64,000 nt of DNA, from NCBI RefSeq assembly GCF_014805625.2, contig NW_023998433.1:2404169-2468168 (forward strand), written 5' to 3'. Under the pieces are notes generated by a model that was not told the origin of the DNA, searched no databases, and saw nothing but the letters and a program-made list of their open reading frames with translations. Every line of letters begins with the position of its first letter. Positions within the stretch are counted from its first letter, which is position 1. Source of the DNA: Glossina fuscipes. Its lineage: Eukaryota > Arthropoda > Insecta > Diptera > Glossinidae. Positions 26,749-38,693 of this stretch are shown here, one piece after another. Position numbers and translations under genes: made by a program.

Positions 26749-27052
26749 ATGTTTTACGCAACAACAACAACAACAACAACAACAACAAATCGGAAAACAG
26801 CAACAACAATAACAGCTAATACAACAACCAAAACGTTACGAATGATGACGATGGCAACAACAAAGACCAGCAGTTGGGTATGCTGTTGCTTCTGGTTATT
26901 ACTCATGCATCAAACAATTACAATCGTAATCACCTGCAGAGTCTCAGAATTTCCCTGCAAGGGCAGTACCACAATTTGCGTGCCACTGGATAAATATTGT
27001 GATGGCAAAGCTGATTGTGAGGATGGCAGTGATGAACCGAGACATTGTACAG
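26749..27052 (+). CDS. LDLa-CUB protein, first coding exon (signal peptide + LDLa domain)
   Basis: Encodes the N-terminus of a secreted or membrane LDLa-CUB protein. A T-rich tract ending in ACATGCAG lies directly upstream, so a 3' splice site probably puts the ATG at the first exon base and the 5' UTR in an upstream exon not identified here. From this ATG the exon gives 101 codons plus one base. Residues 5-13 are a Thr run coded by (ACA)9. Residues 43-61 are hydrophobic (WVCCCFWLLLMHQ...), a signal peptide or signal anchor. Residues 63-100 form one LDLa domain with all six cysteines (C63, C70, C77, C84, C90, C100) and the calcium-binding CDGKADCEDGSDE core. The exon ends ACAG|GTGCGT, splitting a codon after base 1, and joins exon 33730-33866 in phase. 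Later Met codons (32, 33, 35) would give a more usual signal-peptide length, so the start is uncertain. LDLa domains bind calcium and protein ligands; the partner is unknown. No ortholog is named with confidence. Confidence 0.88.
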
Positions 27053-28394
27053 GTGCGTATTACCAAAATCTAATTTATGGCAAATCTGTGGGTAAGCAAT
27101 GTAAGGAGAGTGGCCACAATAATTTCAGATATTCAAAATTAACTACTTTTCGATACTTCGGGAAAAAGTGATTATATTCATAAAACACAATTAACATTTC
27201 AGTTATATTGTGCTCTTATTGCATTACATATACTGGTTTATAATGAAATCTTCGGCCATCCTAGAAGACGCCATTATTTGAAGGTGAATAACAACAGTAC
27301 CTTGATTTGGGTAATTACTGATCGCCCAAAAATTCGATACTAATGGTATTTATTTTTGGGAATAGAGTTGTTCAGGGCTCAGTATTGAGAGATATTGTAA
27401 AATTAACGATCGGTTTTCGTTTTTCACCTTTTTTCTTTCACTTGATTTTTATGCAACCAAGTCTATGTTGAAACCAATAATTTCTTGAGCGTATACAGCT
27501 CTTATTGGCAAATGAGTTCATTTTAAAATTTCTTAATACAGTACACTTCTGCAGGAGTATTTCAATTTCATATTTTTACGTAAATGTATAGTTTTTAACT
27601 AAAGGGGACTTATTCTGACTTACGCTCCCATCTTTATAATAAAAAAAAAAATTAACCACATAAAAATAAACTGAGTCCGGTAATTTGGAGATCGTCATAA
27701 AAACACAAGCGTTTCGATTGAAAGATTTTTTTAATTCTAAAATAAAATGTCTTGGGCGAAGAGAGAAAGAAGTCCATAGCTTTTTTTAATTACAATTCAA
27801 AGTTGTATATGTATGTCGACGCAAATTTCAGTCCGCAGGAAAAAGGATCTTTTTATGAGTCGACGATACGGGAGAATATTTACTAGGTTGCGTTAATAAG
27901 GGATATTCAAGATCATCTCTGTTGTCGTCGGAAATCAAAATCACTTTCGGACTTTGGGAAGGTATAAAGATGATTGTCATCTGAGAATGGTAGCTATTTA
28001 ATGTACTCATTCTTGCCCTATGCTGATCTTCGCCGTGTGTTGATGATAATATTAGAGAAAGCTCTGATAAGTTAAGAGAAAGCTCTGTGTATATAGGATA
28101 GAAATGTTGGCGAAATTACCGTCAAGCGCTATCTGTGAAATTCTCTCTGCCCTTTATTACCCGGTTTTTGTCGACAAATACTTTTAAGTATGGTCGTAAA
28201 GTAACAAATGAAGGACAATTGAACTTTTTTGTCGTTTATAATGCTGGGATATTTATACGAATGGAAATGCTAATAATAAGAATACAAATGAGTGAGAATC
28301 ATTAAGCATTTGAGTGTTTTGAAAACCAATATGGGGCAATAGTCGTGCCACTCAGAGTACACTATATCTTTATTCTTCCTGAAAAACTTGTCTG

Positions 28395-28651
28395 TGCATT
28401 TCTATCTACGTAAGTGTTTAGTTTTTATCAGCTTCATAAATAATGTATGTCCTTGAAGGAATTCTTCTTTCTCCTGTTCATTAGTATATAGCAATGTAAT
28501 GCGGTGATGTAGTCGGACCGTCGAGAGAGAGCCTTATTGCATTTTGCCTGGAAATTTAGCTATGCATTTCTATGCACGTTCGTGTTTAATTGTTATCAGC
28601 ATCATAAATAATTTATGTCCTTGAAAGAACCCCTTTTACCTTTGTTCATTA
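28395..28651 (+). repeat. diverged direct duplication, two 89-bp units
   Basis: Units 28395-28483 and 28563-28651 align without gaps by eye, about four bases in five identical: both have TGCATTTCTAT, GTGTTTA, TTATCAGC, TCATAAATAAT and TATGTCCTTGAA, and end GTTCATTA. The spacing of 168 bp suggests duplication of a longer segment whose middle has diverged. No coding content. Confidence 0.65.
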
Positions 28652-28861
28652 AGATGTGTAGAATCAAGAAAGGATTGATCGAAGTATATTTGCTGTGAAC
28701 ATAATATGAGGCTGTGTAATTGCAAAGAAATGCATTTTATTTTGTGTGTACGGTGTTATTTTTTTTTGTTCGTACTTTCTTACCAACAATCGCATTTTCT
28801 GGAAAAATTGATTTGCATTTTGAATTCTTTGTAGGTAGGAAGAATATGTGTTGTTATTTTA

Positions 28862-29095
28862 AGAGAAGAGTAAAGGGCGACCGTTACGCATGCGAGGGAG
28901 CGATGTGTATGTGTTAGTGATGTGAGCTGGCGGGGAAGTTGTGTGTTTAAGTGATGAGTGACATGGTTGCAGCGGGGAGGTGTGTACCCGATGTTTTTTC
29001 ATATCTATGCTACTCTCCGGAGAGGAGAGGACAGAAATTTTGACGACCAAAAAAAAAAGTCTTCTTCTGCGAGGTAAAATTTGCGCCAACGGTTA
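28862..29095 (+). repeat. G-rich dispersed repeat, copy 1
   Basis: Strand-asymmetric G-rich sequence. It shares GCATGCGAGGGA, TGATGTGAG.TGG, GGAAGTTGTGTGT, an (A)n GTC stretch and a CTGCG..G end with 43045-43285, with many scattered differences. No coding content seen on either strand. Class unknown. Confidence 0.6.
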
Positions 29096-30611
29096 TAGTA
29101 CTATTCAAGCGCATTATTCTTACATTTTAAATAGACATTTCGAAGACAAATATGATATATAAATAATTTTTCGCCAGTTTTGCCCTAATGCCCTCACTGT
29201 GGAATTTCTACCATTTTGTGCGCGAAGAAGTGAATAGGGGATTTTCAAACGCCTTCTTTAATCCTCAGCCGTAGAAAGCGAAGCAAATAATAGGCGATCA
29301 GGCAGTCATTGATCTGGTGTGTGGGTCTAACATTCTCGTCATAAAAGATGTCGTGTTACTTATTAATCAATTTTGAGGATGTTTCTTAAGTTTCACGCCT
29401 TAGTCGCTTTATTTGTTAACAGTAGGTAGTGGAGTCAATCGTGTGCGCGGGTCTGGTCCTCCAATGCTTGGAAGAAGAAAGTATTAGGTTACATGCCGTC
29501 AAACCAAGTTTTGTTATCGCGTATGTACCTTCATCTCTATTTTGTAATACGATGTTTTGTACAAATTATTATCGCATGTGACCACCTTCCCATCGCGTTA
29601 CTAATAATAGTTCGATTTACTTTCATTCTAATAGCAATCTATAGACGTAAGTGCACCTTGGTAATTGTTAATTCATTACTTCCTTTTGTTTTGGTATACA
29701 GCCTGGTTTAAAGACATTTTTCGGTCAACATTTAGTTTTGCAACAATGTCATGAAATGAAATAAGCCGGTTTTCCGTAATGTTTTAAAAAACTTCAACGA
29801 TCGATTGGAACCTGTTGCAATGTTAATATCCAAATTTTCAGCAAACTTATTAACTTTCTTTTGATTTTAAAGAAGCGACTTTTTTCACAATTTGGAAAAT
29901 GTGCGCCTTATACTCGTCATAAGAGAGAGCAACGCGCTTCGTTGTCAAAAGTTTTGTTTATGCCATATTTGCTATTTCTGTTCGATGCCAAACAAGCACG
30001 AATATTGTATTCTGTCGTGAACGAATTTTTCATACCAATCACTGGTATTCTAAAATAGGCTAAAAAGAGGGAGAGACTAAAAGTTGAAATTTATACCGTA
30101 TGTTTCTTGTAGTTTGTGAGTAACTAGCAAAAAGCACGGAAAGCAAGGATGTTCTCAAGGAAAATGTTTACTAAAGATATTATACAGATTGACAGATGAA
30201 CAAGCCGACATGACGATGGCAAGGAATTTGTACACGCTATGACGTTTTTGAAGCTTCTGTGCGTTTTAAAGGCATTGAAAAAAAATATTAAATTTTGATA
30301 CAGTATAATAAAAGGTGGTCATTTTTTTTCATTTTTGTACAGGAACTACAACATCGCCCCTATAATATGCGTTCAAATTTTTGTAGATTTGTCTGTTGCA
30401 GTTTAATAGTAGTGAGCAAAAACCTAATTTTTTTATTCCTTTTCAAAAACAGAGGTGTTCTCAGTTTACGTGGTGCTGAAGACGCATTCTTCAACCGATT
30501 TGGTCCATTTTCAATCCCGCCAATCCAACATACAAAAACCTTGCATATTGATTCCATATTTGAAGTCGATAGCTTTATTTTTGCAGCAAGGACACTGTTT
30601 ATAACAGATAT

Positions 30612-30710
30612 TTCGTAGACGGACAGACGGGCAGACGGATCGACGGACATACTTAAATCGATTTACAACTTTATGCTGATTAAGAATATATATACATAAT
30701 AGCCCTTGTA
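30612..30710 (+). repeat. GGACGGACAG-type dispersed motif, site 3
   Basis: AGACGGACAGACGGGCAGACGG, then GACGGACATACTTAAATCG, ATTTACAACTTTATGCTGATT and AAGAATATATATACATAATAG: the most complete of the five sites. In intron 1. Confidence 0.6.
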
Positions 30711-30994
30711 CACGTTTTGACAAAATGAGTTAACCTTTCATTTTTCGATTATAGATGTAACAAGGCTACTAACTCACGAAAATCACAAAAATAAACAGCA
30801 ACAAAAAAAAGTCCTTGCGACTTATGTGTGCGTCTTGAATAAGGCTGTTAGGCTCATTTTTAAAAAATCATTACGTTTTGCTGAACGATAAAATGTATTT
30901 TCTTCTTAACATCTATCGGCGGTCTGGCACCTGTCACACGCGGTGTACCGTAGTTGATAAGGTTAGCCTTACCAAAGTTATCGTACTATAAAAA

Positions 30995-31690
30995 TAGTTA
31001 TTTATTTATTTATTTATTTATTTATACATGAAATTCAACTAAGACAAATTAACAGCCGAATTCACGTAAATTTTAATAGTAAATCTTATACTAATTATTT
31101 TAAAAAGTTCTATTCAATATATAGGAATATGTGAAAAAAGAACAATAAAAACAAAATAACTTAAAATAAAAATTCATGTATAAATAAATACGAAACAAAA
31201 AAAGAAAAAAAAAGCATGTACACAGCTAGCCCAGAAGCACAGCCACAACAAGAACAGATCAAGGTTGCAAGCGAACACCTAAATCATTGTAAACATGCTT
31301 GGCAACCGACAACGCTAACAACACCATTTAGTTTTCGAAAAAAACAAAAAAAAAAAAAAAAATGAGAATTTAAGAATGCCGGTTAGTTTAAGTACGACAT
31401 AAAAAAATCGCGCGTATAAAGCTAAGTTACTTTAATACTCTTCAAAGAATCCGATATTGAGAATAAGTGATAGACAACATTTAGGTTCCTATAAACAACT
31501 CTAAGCGGGCTAAACCGCTCATAATTGTGTTTACATTGACTAAGCTTAATAAAGCTAAAGTGGGTAGAGAAGCGGTTATTAAAGCTTATCTCACCAAGTA
31601 ATGCGGTGATTCTATAGTACCATTTATTACTTTGATTAAGAAGGAAACGCCAAGAATAAATCTACGTTTTTCAAGTGACGGTAAGGATAA
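30995..31690 (-). mobile_element. second copy of the CR1/Jockey-type element, 3' end only
   Basis: It aligns with 22446-23100: both share AAATCTTATACTAATTATT, a poly-A stretch followed by a TGTACACAGCT block, the AAATCGCGCGTAT motif and TTAAGAAGGAAAC. It has a longer TTTATTTA tail (30998-31025), the (TAAA)n 3' end of the - strand element. Upstream (+ coordinate above about 31690) the similarity to the other copy stops, so this is a 5'-truncated insertion in antisense orientation inside intron 1. Confidence 0.75.
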
Positions 31691-33061
31691 CAAAACCTAC
31701 CTATTTTCATAGGGATGAAGAGAGACAATCGGGTCCCAACCCAAATTCGTTACGGAAAACGGCAAGAATTGCTTTTGAACAGATACAATTGAATATACAT
31801 AGCACCTATGGTATGGCTAATAATTCGAAAAATTCGATGTGTTAGGCTACTAACATTAAAAGTTTTAAATGCAAGGCTTACCCTTTTTATTTTATTTAAG
31901 TAAATTCCACAATTTGCCGAGATTATATGCTTTCACTGAAGGTCGTGGTACACAAAAAAGAACATATTTTCTTTCTTTCTATGTCGATTTGAATGTTTAC
32001 TTCAACGAATCTAATAAGTCACTTGATAAACTCATAGTAACCGACAGCAAGATTATATGCAAAATTTATTCTAGGTTTCTCATTTGCTTTAATATTTTAA
32101 TTAAAAAAATGAAAGCAAAATTTTACAAGTATTTTCATTCATTCATAAGTGAAGAGATATGCTTGGATAAATTTAAAATTTTTTGTCTAACAATATTTTT
32201 TTCTAATACGTTGTTGTGTGCAAATTTCTTTCTGTACAACGAAAACGTGTCGATTGAATTTGTTAACATAAAATAGAGTAAATTTTCTCGTTACTCAGTT
32301 AGTCCGAACTAACTAATTACGAGTAAACAAGTTATGCTTTTATGTGAGTTGAAAACGAAACAGAAAACTAAACTTGAACGTGAGAAAATTTCATCACAAA
32401 ATAAAAAGATGCCTAACTACTTCTTCTATTCATAAGATTTTCGAGTTCAACTTTGGTGTACTGATTCTATTCCATAACAGAAAAATTAACCAGAAATGCT
32501 TAGAGGGAAATAGCGACGTATAACGAGTTCAGCGTATGTCAGTCAAGTGTTGCATCTTCGAACTTCCTTGACCGCAAAAATAGTACAGAACCATGGCTAC
32601 AAAGTCTTTTAAAAGATTCTCTTGCGTCCTTTCTACGGTAATGTAAGAAATACGAGTAGATTCATCGAAATGATCGATAGAGAAAATTTACAATCCCTGT
32701 ATCATGATTAAAGTGCAGGTTGATTTTAACATTCTTAAAAATGACGAAAAAGGTTGGCCACTCTTATCTTGTATTTCTTATTTTGTTATTGAAGTTCATT
32801 TCAAATGCATGTTGCCTGGCTTGTCATAACCATTACTTAGGCTAGCGAGCGCTGGGTGGTAGGTTTCGAATATATATATATATATATTCATTTTTTTTGG
32901 AAGAACGACAAAGAATAACTGAAACACGAAATTAATTTTCCATATTCATTCCGTCCATTGTGCTGTACAAAATCTGTGGTCTAGAATGAGAATATTTCCC
33001 TCCACATTTTTTTTCTTTCTCCCTTCACTGTATTTTTCTAGCATCTTGTACAGTATGCGAT

Positions 33062-33083
33062 GTTATTATTATTATTATTATTT
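33062..33083 (+). repeat. (TTA)n microsatellite
   Basis: Seven TTA units in intron 1. Confidence 0.9.
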
Positions 33084-33729
33084 TTTATTATATTTTCATT
33101 TTTTCAAGCTTTCACCGTTAACAATTTTTTTAGCTTAACGAAGTAATTTATGCAAATTTATATTTCAAGGATATGTGATGATGAAGCAGCTGAAAGATAG
33201 TTTAGTTCTCTTCCTGCTTCCATTCGTCTATTTTAACTTAACGAGAATTTATTTATTCTATGGAAAATCTGATCAATTTGATCAATGAAACCATTATAAA
33301 TTTTAAGATAGAGAAAAAAATGGTGCAAATCGAAAAAAAAAACATAAATTGTGAAAAATGCTATAAAAGTAAAATTTCGTTTTAAAATCAGTGAAAGGGA
33401 TTTTTAAGGATCCCTATTATTCTACAAAAAATTGTAAATCGGGACAAAAAGTAAAACGATTAGACAGACATATGCTACAAGTGATGACCTGTAATACTTT
33501 TTCAATAAAATGCTAACCTAATAAAATGCATCGTTGAGCAGTAAGTTCAGATTTAAGCTAAAATAACTCTAGTTTTGTTCTCAACAGGGCAACCAAAATG
33601 CAATCTTGACATTACTTACATAACCGTATGGGAATCTTGTCTTTATATTTTAAAGCTTCCTTTACTCAAGAAAGCTTTTATATATATAAATATAGTTTTT
33701 CTTTTTGCATTTCTTTTTTACGCAAACAG

Positions 33730-33866
33730 TTTGCAATCGCACTTATTACGGTGACATTGGCAGAACATACTCCATAAAGGTGCCAACGCCACAATGGAAT
33801 AAATTGCCGTTTCTTTGTCACTTGACATTCACAGCATCCGGACATGATCAAGGTGACATTGTTCAG
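33730..33866 (+). CDS. LDLa-CUB protein, second coding exon (start of CUB domain)
   Basis: Internal exon of the same gene. It is preceded by a T-rich tract ending ACGCAAACAG and followed by CAG|GTAAGT, a near-perfect donor. Two bases complete the codon split by the previous exon (giving Val102), then 45 codons follow and the exon ends in phase 0. Residues start VCNRTYYGDIGRTYSIK and include FLCHLTFTASGHDQGDIVQ. This fits the first half of a CUB domain: a first cysteine (C103), a beta-strand and aromatic pattern, a second cysteine 28 residues on (C131), then the ...L.F......GD.V.. strand. N104-R-T is a potential N-glycosylation site, consistent with an extracellular location. Exact frame agreement with both neighbouring exons is strong evidence that this is a real exon rather than a chance ORF. 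Confidence 0.88.
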
Positions 33867-34629
33867 GTAAGTTATCCTTTAAATTTTTCTCCTCTTCTCT
33901 TGAACTATTTATCATTCTGCTGAACGTGCATAAAATGAATGACGTTAAGTATGCCGCACAATTGCGTTGGAATTTATTACAAATACTAAACTTTCTCGAC
34001 CATCTCAATGCACTAAGAGCGAAAGAGTAGGAGAATAGGAAAGCAAAAATATAAAAAAAAAAAAACAAGGGAAATTAAGTGTTTGTTGTTATATACTCCA
34101 TGGAATCTTGATAAAAGTTTGAAAGCAAGAAATTGAGTGTATTCTGCAAACGACACATTTCACACTCGTCCACATAAATGTGAGCACACACGGTCACATG
34201 CAAACGCGCGTATACACGCGTGCATACGAGCAAACGCGCGTGTAGGTGTTATTACAGCAAATAAAAGAAAAACTAACTTTAAGTTCTTGTTGTTGGTCAC
34301 CTTAATATAGTTTAACACTGTAATTTACTTTGTAGGTATAGTATTGTTATGCACGTTCTGTGGTTTTAATTCACGAACATAGAGCGCACATACGCACGCA
34401 CACACACTAACATTACAACAAAAAGCTCTTAGCCATACGAAGCTGCGCTATAGCTCGCCACAGTCAGAAAATATGTGTATGTATGTATTCATCTGAATTT
34501 TCATTTCGTTTTTTTTTTTCCTTTTGCCATTGTTGTTGTTGTCAGCTTTCTTTTATTTTAGTAATCTCTCTACGTGTTACATTAGTGGACAGGCAAACAG
34601 AACAAAAATACTTACCCGTATACAAACAT

Positions 34630-34661
<32 letters not shown>

Positions 34662-34688
34662 ACGCACACACGCACACACACGCACACA
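34630..34688 (+). repeat. (CA)n microsatellite with CG interruptions
   Basis: A CA run followed by CACG and CTCA variants, in intron 2. ORFs here reading Thr-His repeats are not genes. Confidence 0.95.
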
Positions 34689-35409
34689 AGCGTATATGAA
34701 CATAAACTTATCCATATATAAACGAACATAAATACATATGCATTTATATAAGGAGCCCTTTAATAGTTGTTGCATAATCTACACGTCAGTCAGTCACATA
34801 AACTGATGTTATCATCTATGAGATAAAGAGCCACAGAAAACAGTCACGGTAATGGTGGCGTTATTATCACTAGTAGTGTCATACTTTGGAAACAGTTACA
34901 ATGCCACCATGTTTAAGTGTACTATGCCTAAATCCAGCAAAACTATTTATGTCCGAAACCTAGAGGAGAGAATAATAAAACAAACGTGAAAAGTTCACAT
35001 TTAATCATAGTACAAAGGCATCGAGGAAAGCTTAAATTTTTAACAGAGCTCTTCTTATCCCAGATTATAAACAAAATTTTTGACTGCTGCTCACATGTAT
35101 ATGACACGATAACGTAACGTCCGGAGGTTTGTATATGTGCGTATGTACACACAAAATTCTGTCTGTTGTCAGTTAAATTTGTCTTTTGAATAATTCATGA
35201 GAAATTAAATTAGTTTAATTTTCAAATATTTTTATAATCGTTCAAGGATACAAAAAAAAAAAAAAAGGATTTTTTTTTTAAATAATTTATTTACAATTAT
35301 GTTCTATTTCGAGAGAAAGTATTGAAAAATTAAATATTACGTAAGGCGGCATATTCCCTTCAACTTTTAAATTTCTTTCACAATTTCCACAATCAAGAAC
35401 ATTGCGAAA

Positions 35410-35482
35410 TCGGACGTAGAAATACGCGTGAAGACGGACAGACGGATATGCTTAAATCGGTTTAAAGCTTTACGCTACGTAC
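35410..35482 (+). repeat. GGACGGACAG-type dispersed motif, site 4
   Basis: GAAGACGGACAGACGGATAT, GCTTAAATCGGTTTAAAGC and TTTACGCT, matching site 3 base for base at the core. In intron 2. Confidence 0.6.
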
Positions 35483-36339
35483 AAATTTACCCTCACCATG
35501 CAGTGATAGATCTAAGAATCCATCTTAGAAATTCGTCCGATTCCTGCTTTTGATTCTTCAAACTTAGATATCAGACCAAGGGCCCTAAAATAACATAAAT
35601 CAATGATTGGTGTGATATTTCATTTTAGTTGCAGTCAGTGAGTTAGCGCGTAGCCTCAAAATGGTGAAATATTCTATACAAAACTGAAGCTTAGAAAATA
35701 TATATTCAATGTAAACGTAACTGAACTCCAAAGGTATGGTCATAAATTAATTGTGATTTCTTCAAATATCAAATCTGTAATTAGGCAATAGTGCTAACAA
35801 CGTTTTGGAGTTCGCCTAACGAATTGTACATTGTTTTGCCGTTGTATTCGTCATTTTTCATTACGTTACGTTCAAACGTGAGGGGCTCTCTTCGATAGAT
35901 AAAAGGTAAAACGTTGAAAAAAGAAAAACAGAACGAATATTTGAGCTTGGGAAAAAATTTTTATAATCCTGGAATTGCAGACTAATGATCGAAAATTATA
36001 AAAAAATTTATTATAATCAAAAAAAAAAACGTTTTTCTCAAACCATAGTTTTTCCAAAATGGCCCAAGCAACAACTCGTACAATTTTGGTTGGAGTTCTG
36101 TATAGTGTCTTTAAAAAACATTCTCTAATGCTGCGCGGAGAGGTGGTTAAAAAACTTAATTTAAACAATTGTAATGCAAGTAAACGAGGGAGTGAAAATG
36201 AAAAACTTCATGGTAACAAAAACTGCCCTTTTCCGAATATCGAAGAGTGTTAATAGCCAGCCATGAAGTTCAATCACTTTGCAAGGCTAGCTTTGTTATC
36301 AGGTATAGATATCGCTCGAGAGTCTAAAATATACAGATT

Positions 36340-37870
36340 TTATCACGAAAGATGGATTACATGAACTCAAGTGAATGCTGTTTGGGTTTAAAAACGCACA
36401 AATGACCTTCGAACACTTCATAGCTAAGATTCAAGCAATGACTGGAAGCAATATTATCTTGCACTGTAAGACTTCTTGACGTCTGGCAGCACAATTGACG
36501 AAAGGTTAAGTAATATTTCCCAAAATATGAGGGGAAACGGCTTTAACACTGGATGCCAATAAATGAGAGTTGCTTAAAGCGAACATTGAATTTCAGTTCA
36601 CTTCACAAGGTATCATGGCTGGAAAAATTGAGATAGAAACGGCCGAAAAATAGCAACGTCCCATACATACAACCGGCGTTCGCAGCTTCTTAGAACTATG
36701 CACATATTCAAAAAAAATATATTCTTTTATCTGAAACATTGCATAAATTATTAAAGAAGATATCAACGTTCGAGCGGACGGATGAACGGGAGAAAACTTT
36801 TATTGGTATAAAAAACAACTTTTTATGCTTTTCCGTAATCGTTGCATAGAGAGGTGATGCCAAACAGAGAATTTATGCAAATGTGTGTGCTATTGCACCG
36901 AAACTGACGCGAGTTAAAATTAATCAGTTATTTCGATAAATCTAGAAGTGATGAGAAGAGAAATTTCCATAGTCACGCATTGGGAGCATCCGCTGTAGTA
37001 ACAAGTATGGAACGATTCCGTTACTACATATATGGGAAAAAATTCAGAATCGTGACTGATTGCAGCGCACTGAAAACTGGAATAACGAAAAGGGGGTCGA
37101 TTGAAGACTAATGTGTCGATAATCAATTTGTATGGAGAACGTTGATGGTTTAGATCACTTTCCTAAAAGCGAAAGAAAGAAACGAACAAATTTTAGTTAT
37201 TGTGAATGCTTTTACAAAGTATACTATGCTGGGCACAGTCAGGAATACATGTAGAAAGCGCGTACGTTCACCACTGAGCGAATTGATTAGTTTCTATCTA
37301 CGCACTATAACCGATCGGGGAATAGTATTCACCTCTAAAGAATTTTCAAAATATTGTCACGGACTCCAAATGGGATTCAATACTGTTTAATAATTAGTGG
37401 TCTATGTATGCAATGATATATCGAACGATCATGATCCTTTAATCTGTTATCGTCCTCGTGATATTTTGCAGAATCGAATTTTATTCGCTTTAAATGAAGA
37501 AAAATGTGTCTGGGAATATGAGGTAAATGAAAAACGGAACAGAATAGGCGATCACTCGTCAGCGCGAACAAGCGGAACAATGAAATGAAAAGCGATACGC
37601 TACACCTACTTAATGTGTTTGTGGTCTCGCAGCGAGTGTTCTCGTACAGTAGAAACTCGTTGGAAGGGTCCATTTAATGTCGCGAAACTCCTCGAAAAAG
37701 AAAAGCAATATAATTGAAAATATTACGACTTCAGACGGAGAATCTAGAAAGTATTTCTCCGTATATGCAAGCGGCAGGTTAAAGCCCTGGTGTTGTCTTC
37801 CTCTTATGTTCGACAAGGATGAAGCGAGCGACTGCGAACAACGAACAAAAATCAATATTTTTAAAAGACC
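36340..37870 (+). mobile_element. Ty3/gypsy LTR-retrotransposon pol fossil
   Basis: Pol order is preserved but broken by stops and frameshifts. An RT segment MLFGFKNAQMTFEHFI (36375-36422) matches the gypsy 'PFGLKNAP.TFQ' block. An RNase H segment runs HSHALGASAVV...YIYGKKF...TDCSALKT (36968-37078) and includes the catalytic TDC. An integrase core has ILVIVNAFTKYT (about 37191-37226) and TITDRGIVFTSKEFSKYC (37309-37362), with the D of TDRG. The integrase C-terminal end has ENITTSDG and KYFSVYASGRLKPWC (about 37714-37791). I did not identify gag, protease or paired LTRs. It lies in sense orientation inside intron 2 of the LDLa-CUB gene. Confidence 0.8.
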
Positions 37871-37986
37871 CCGTTTGATTCTCTAGCGACAGGCGTGTAG
37901 ATTAAATTAGATGTTTTCTGGTTTAAATTTTTGTCGTTGGAATGGCGACGACGCCATATTCTATTCTATTGCCTCTTTTTCATTCC

Positions 37987-38008
37987 AAAAAAAAAAAAAA
38001 AAAAAAAA
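37987..38008 (+). repeat. poly-A run of 22
   Basis: Follows the gypsy fossil by about 100 bp. Could be unrelated. Confidence 0.95.
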
Positions 38009-38693
38009 TGTGAAAAAAGCTTTCTTCTAAGCTCTTACAGTGTGTTTCACCCTTCATAAGGTTTACATTAAGGTATTGCATATAGTATTCTGACCACGTT
38101 TCGAAGTTTTGTGAATTGTATGTGTGTTCAACTCAATGCAAAATTCTTTCATTTATTGTATGTAATGCACGTAAGTACCGTAAGTTCAGAATACGTCTGT
38201 GACTGTTTTTTTTTTATCTTAAATTTTAAATGTATTATGTTATATTAATAGGTTTTATATGACGGCATAAGCAGTCTGTAGGCATTGCGGCCACATGCAT
38301 ATAGTATTATGTTATAGTTTAAGTATTTAACGCGTATTCTTCCATAGCATGTTACTGTGGCTGCACTATAAACCATAGACAAAAAAATAATAGGGAAATA
38401 TTAAATATGAAAATATTCTCTTCAAATCGAATTCTTTTTTCCTTTTATTTATTCTTTCTTTAGTGGTTGATTTCACTTTCTTAAACAAACTGTCATGCTT
38501 ATATCATACACTTTCTAACAACAACACGTTCATGCAATAATAATTTCTCACTTGAACTGTTTTTAGAAGAATTCTTCTTTCTCTGAAAATATTTTTGGAC
38601 ATGCAATAAATCCATACAAATATGAAATATTTTTTAAAAAATAAAAGGAGCAAAATTTTCCTAACAGCAGAAATGTTTTATGTTTTATTGCAG

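Larger units (their letters stand above)
27053..33729 (+). other. intron 1 of the LDLa-CUB gene
   Basis: Intron of about 6.7 kb from GTGCGT to CAAACAG. It contains no host exon I could recognise. It holds a diverged 89-bp direct duplication (28395-28651), one copy of a G-rich dispersed repeat (28862-29095), a GGACGGACAG-type motif (30612-30710) and an antisense 3'-truncated copy of a non-LTR element with a (TTTA)n end (30995-31690). Reading through the donor gives a stop codon at about 27169-27171. Confidence 0.8.
33867..38693 (+). other. intron 2 of the LDLa-CUB gene
   Basis: Intron of about 4.8 kb from GTAAGT to TATTGCAG. It contains a (CA)n microsatellite (34630-34688), a GGACGGACAG-type motif (35410-35482), a decayed Ty3/gypsy pol region in the same orientation as the gene (36340-37870) and a poly-A run (37987-38008). 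Nothing else recognisable. Confidence 0.8.

Noticed and set aside
34483..34731. ORF with Thr-His repeats
   Set aside because: Translation of a CA microsatellite.
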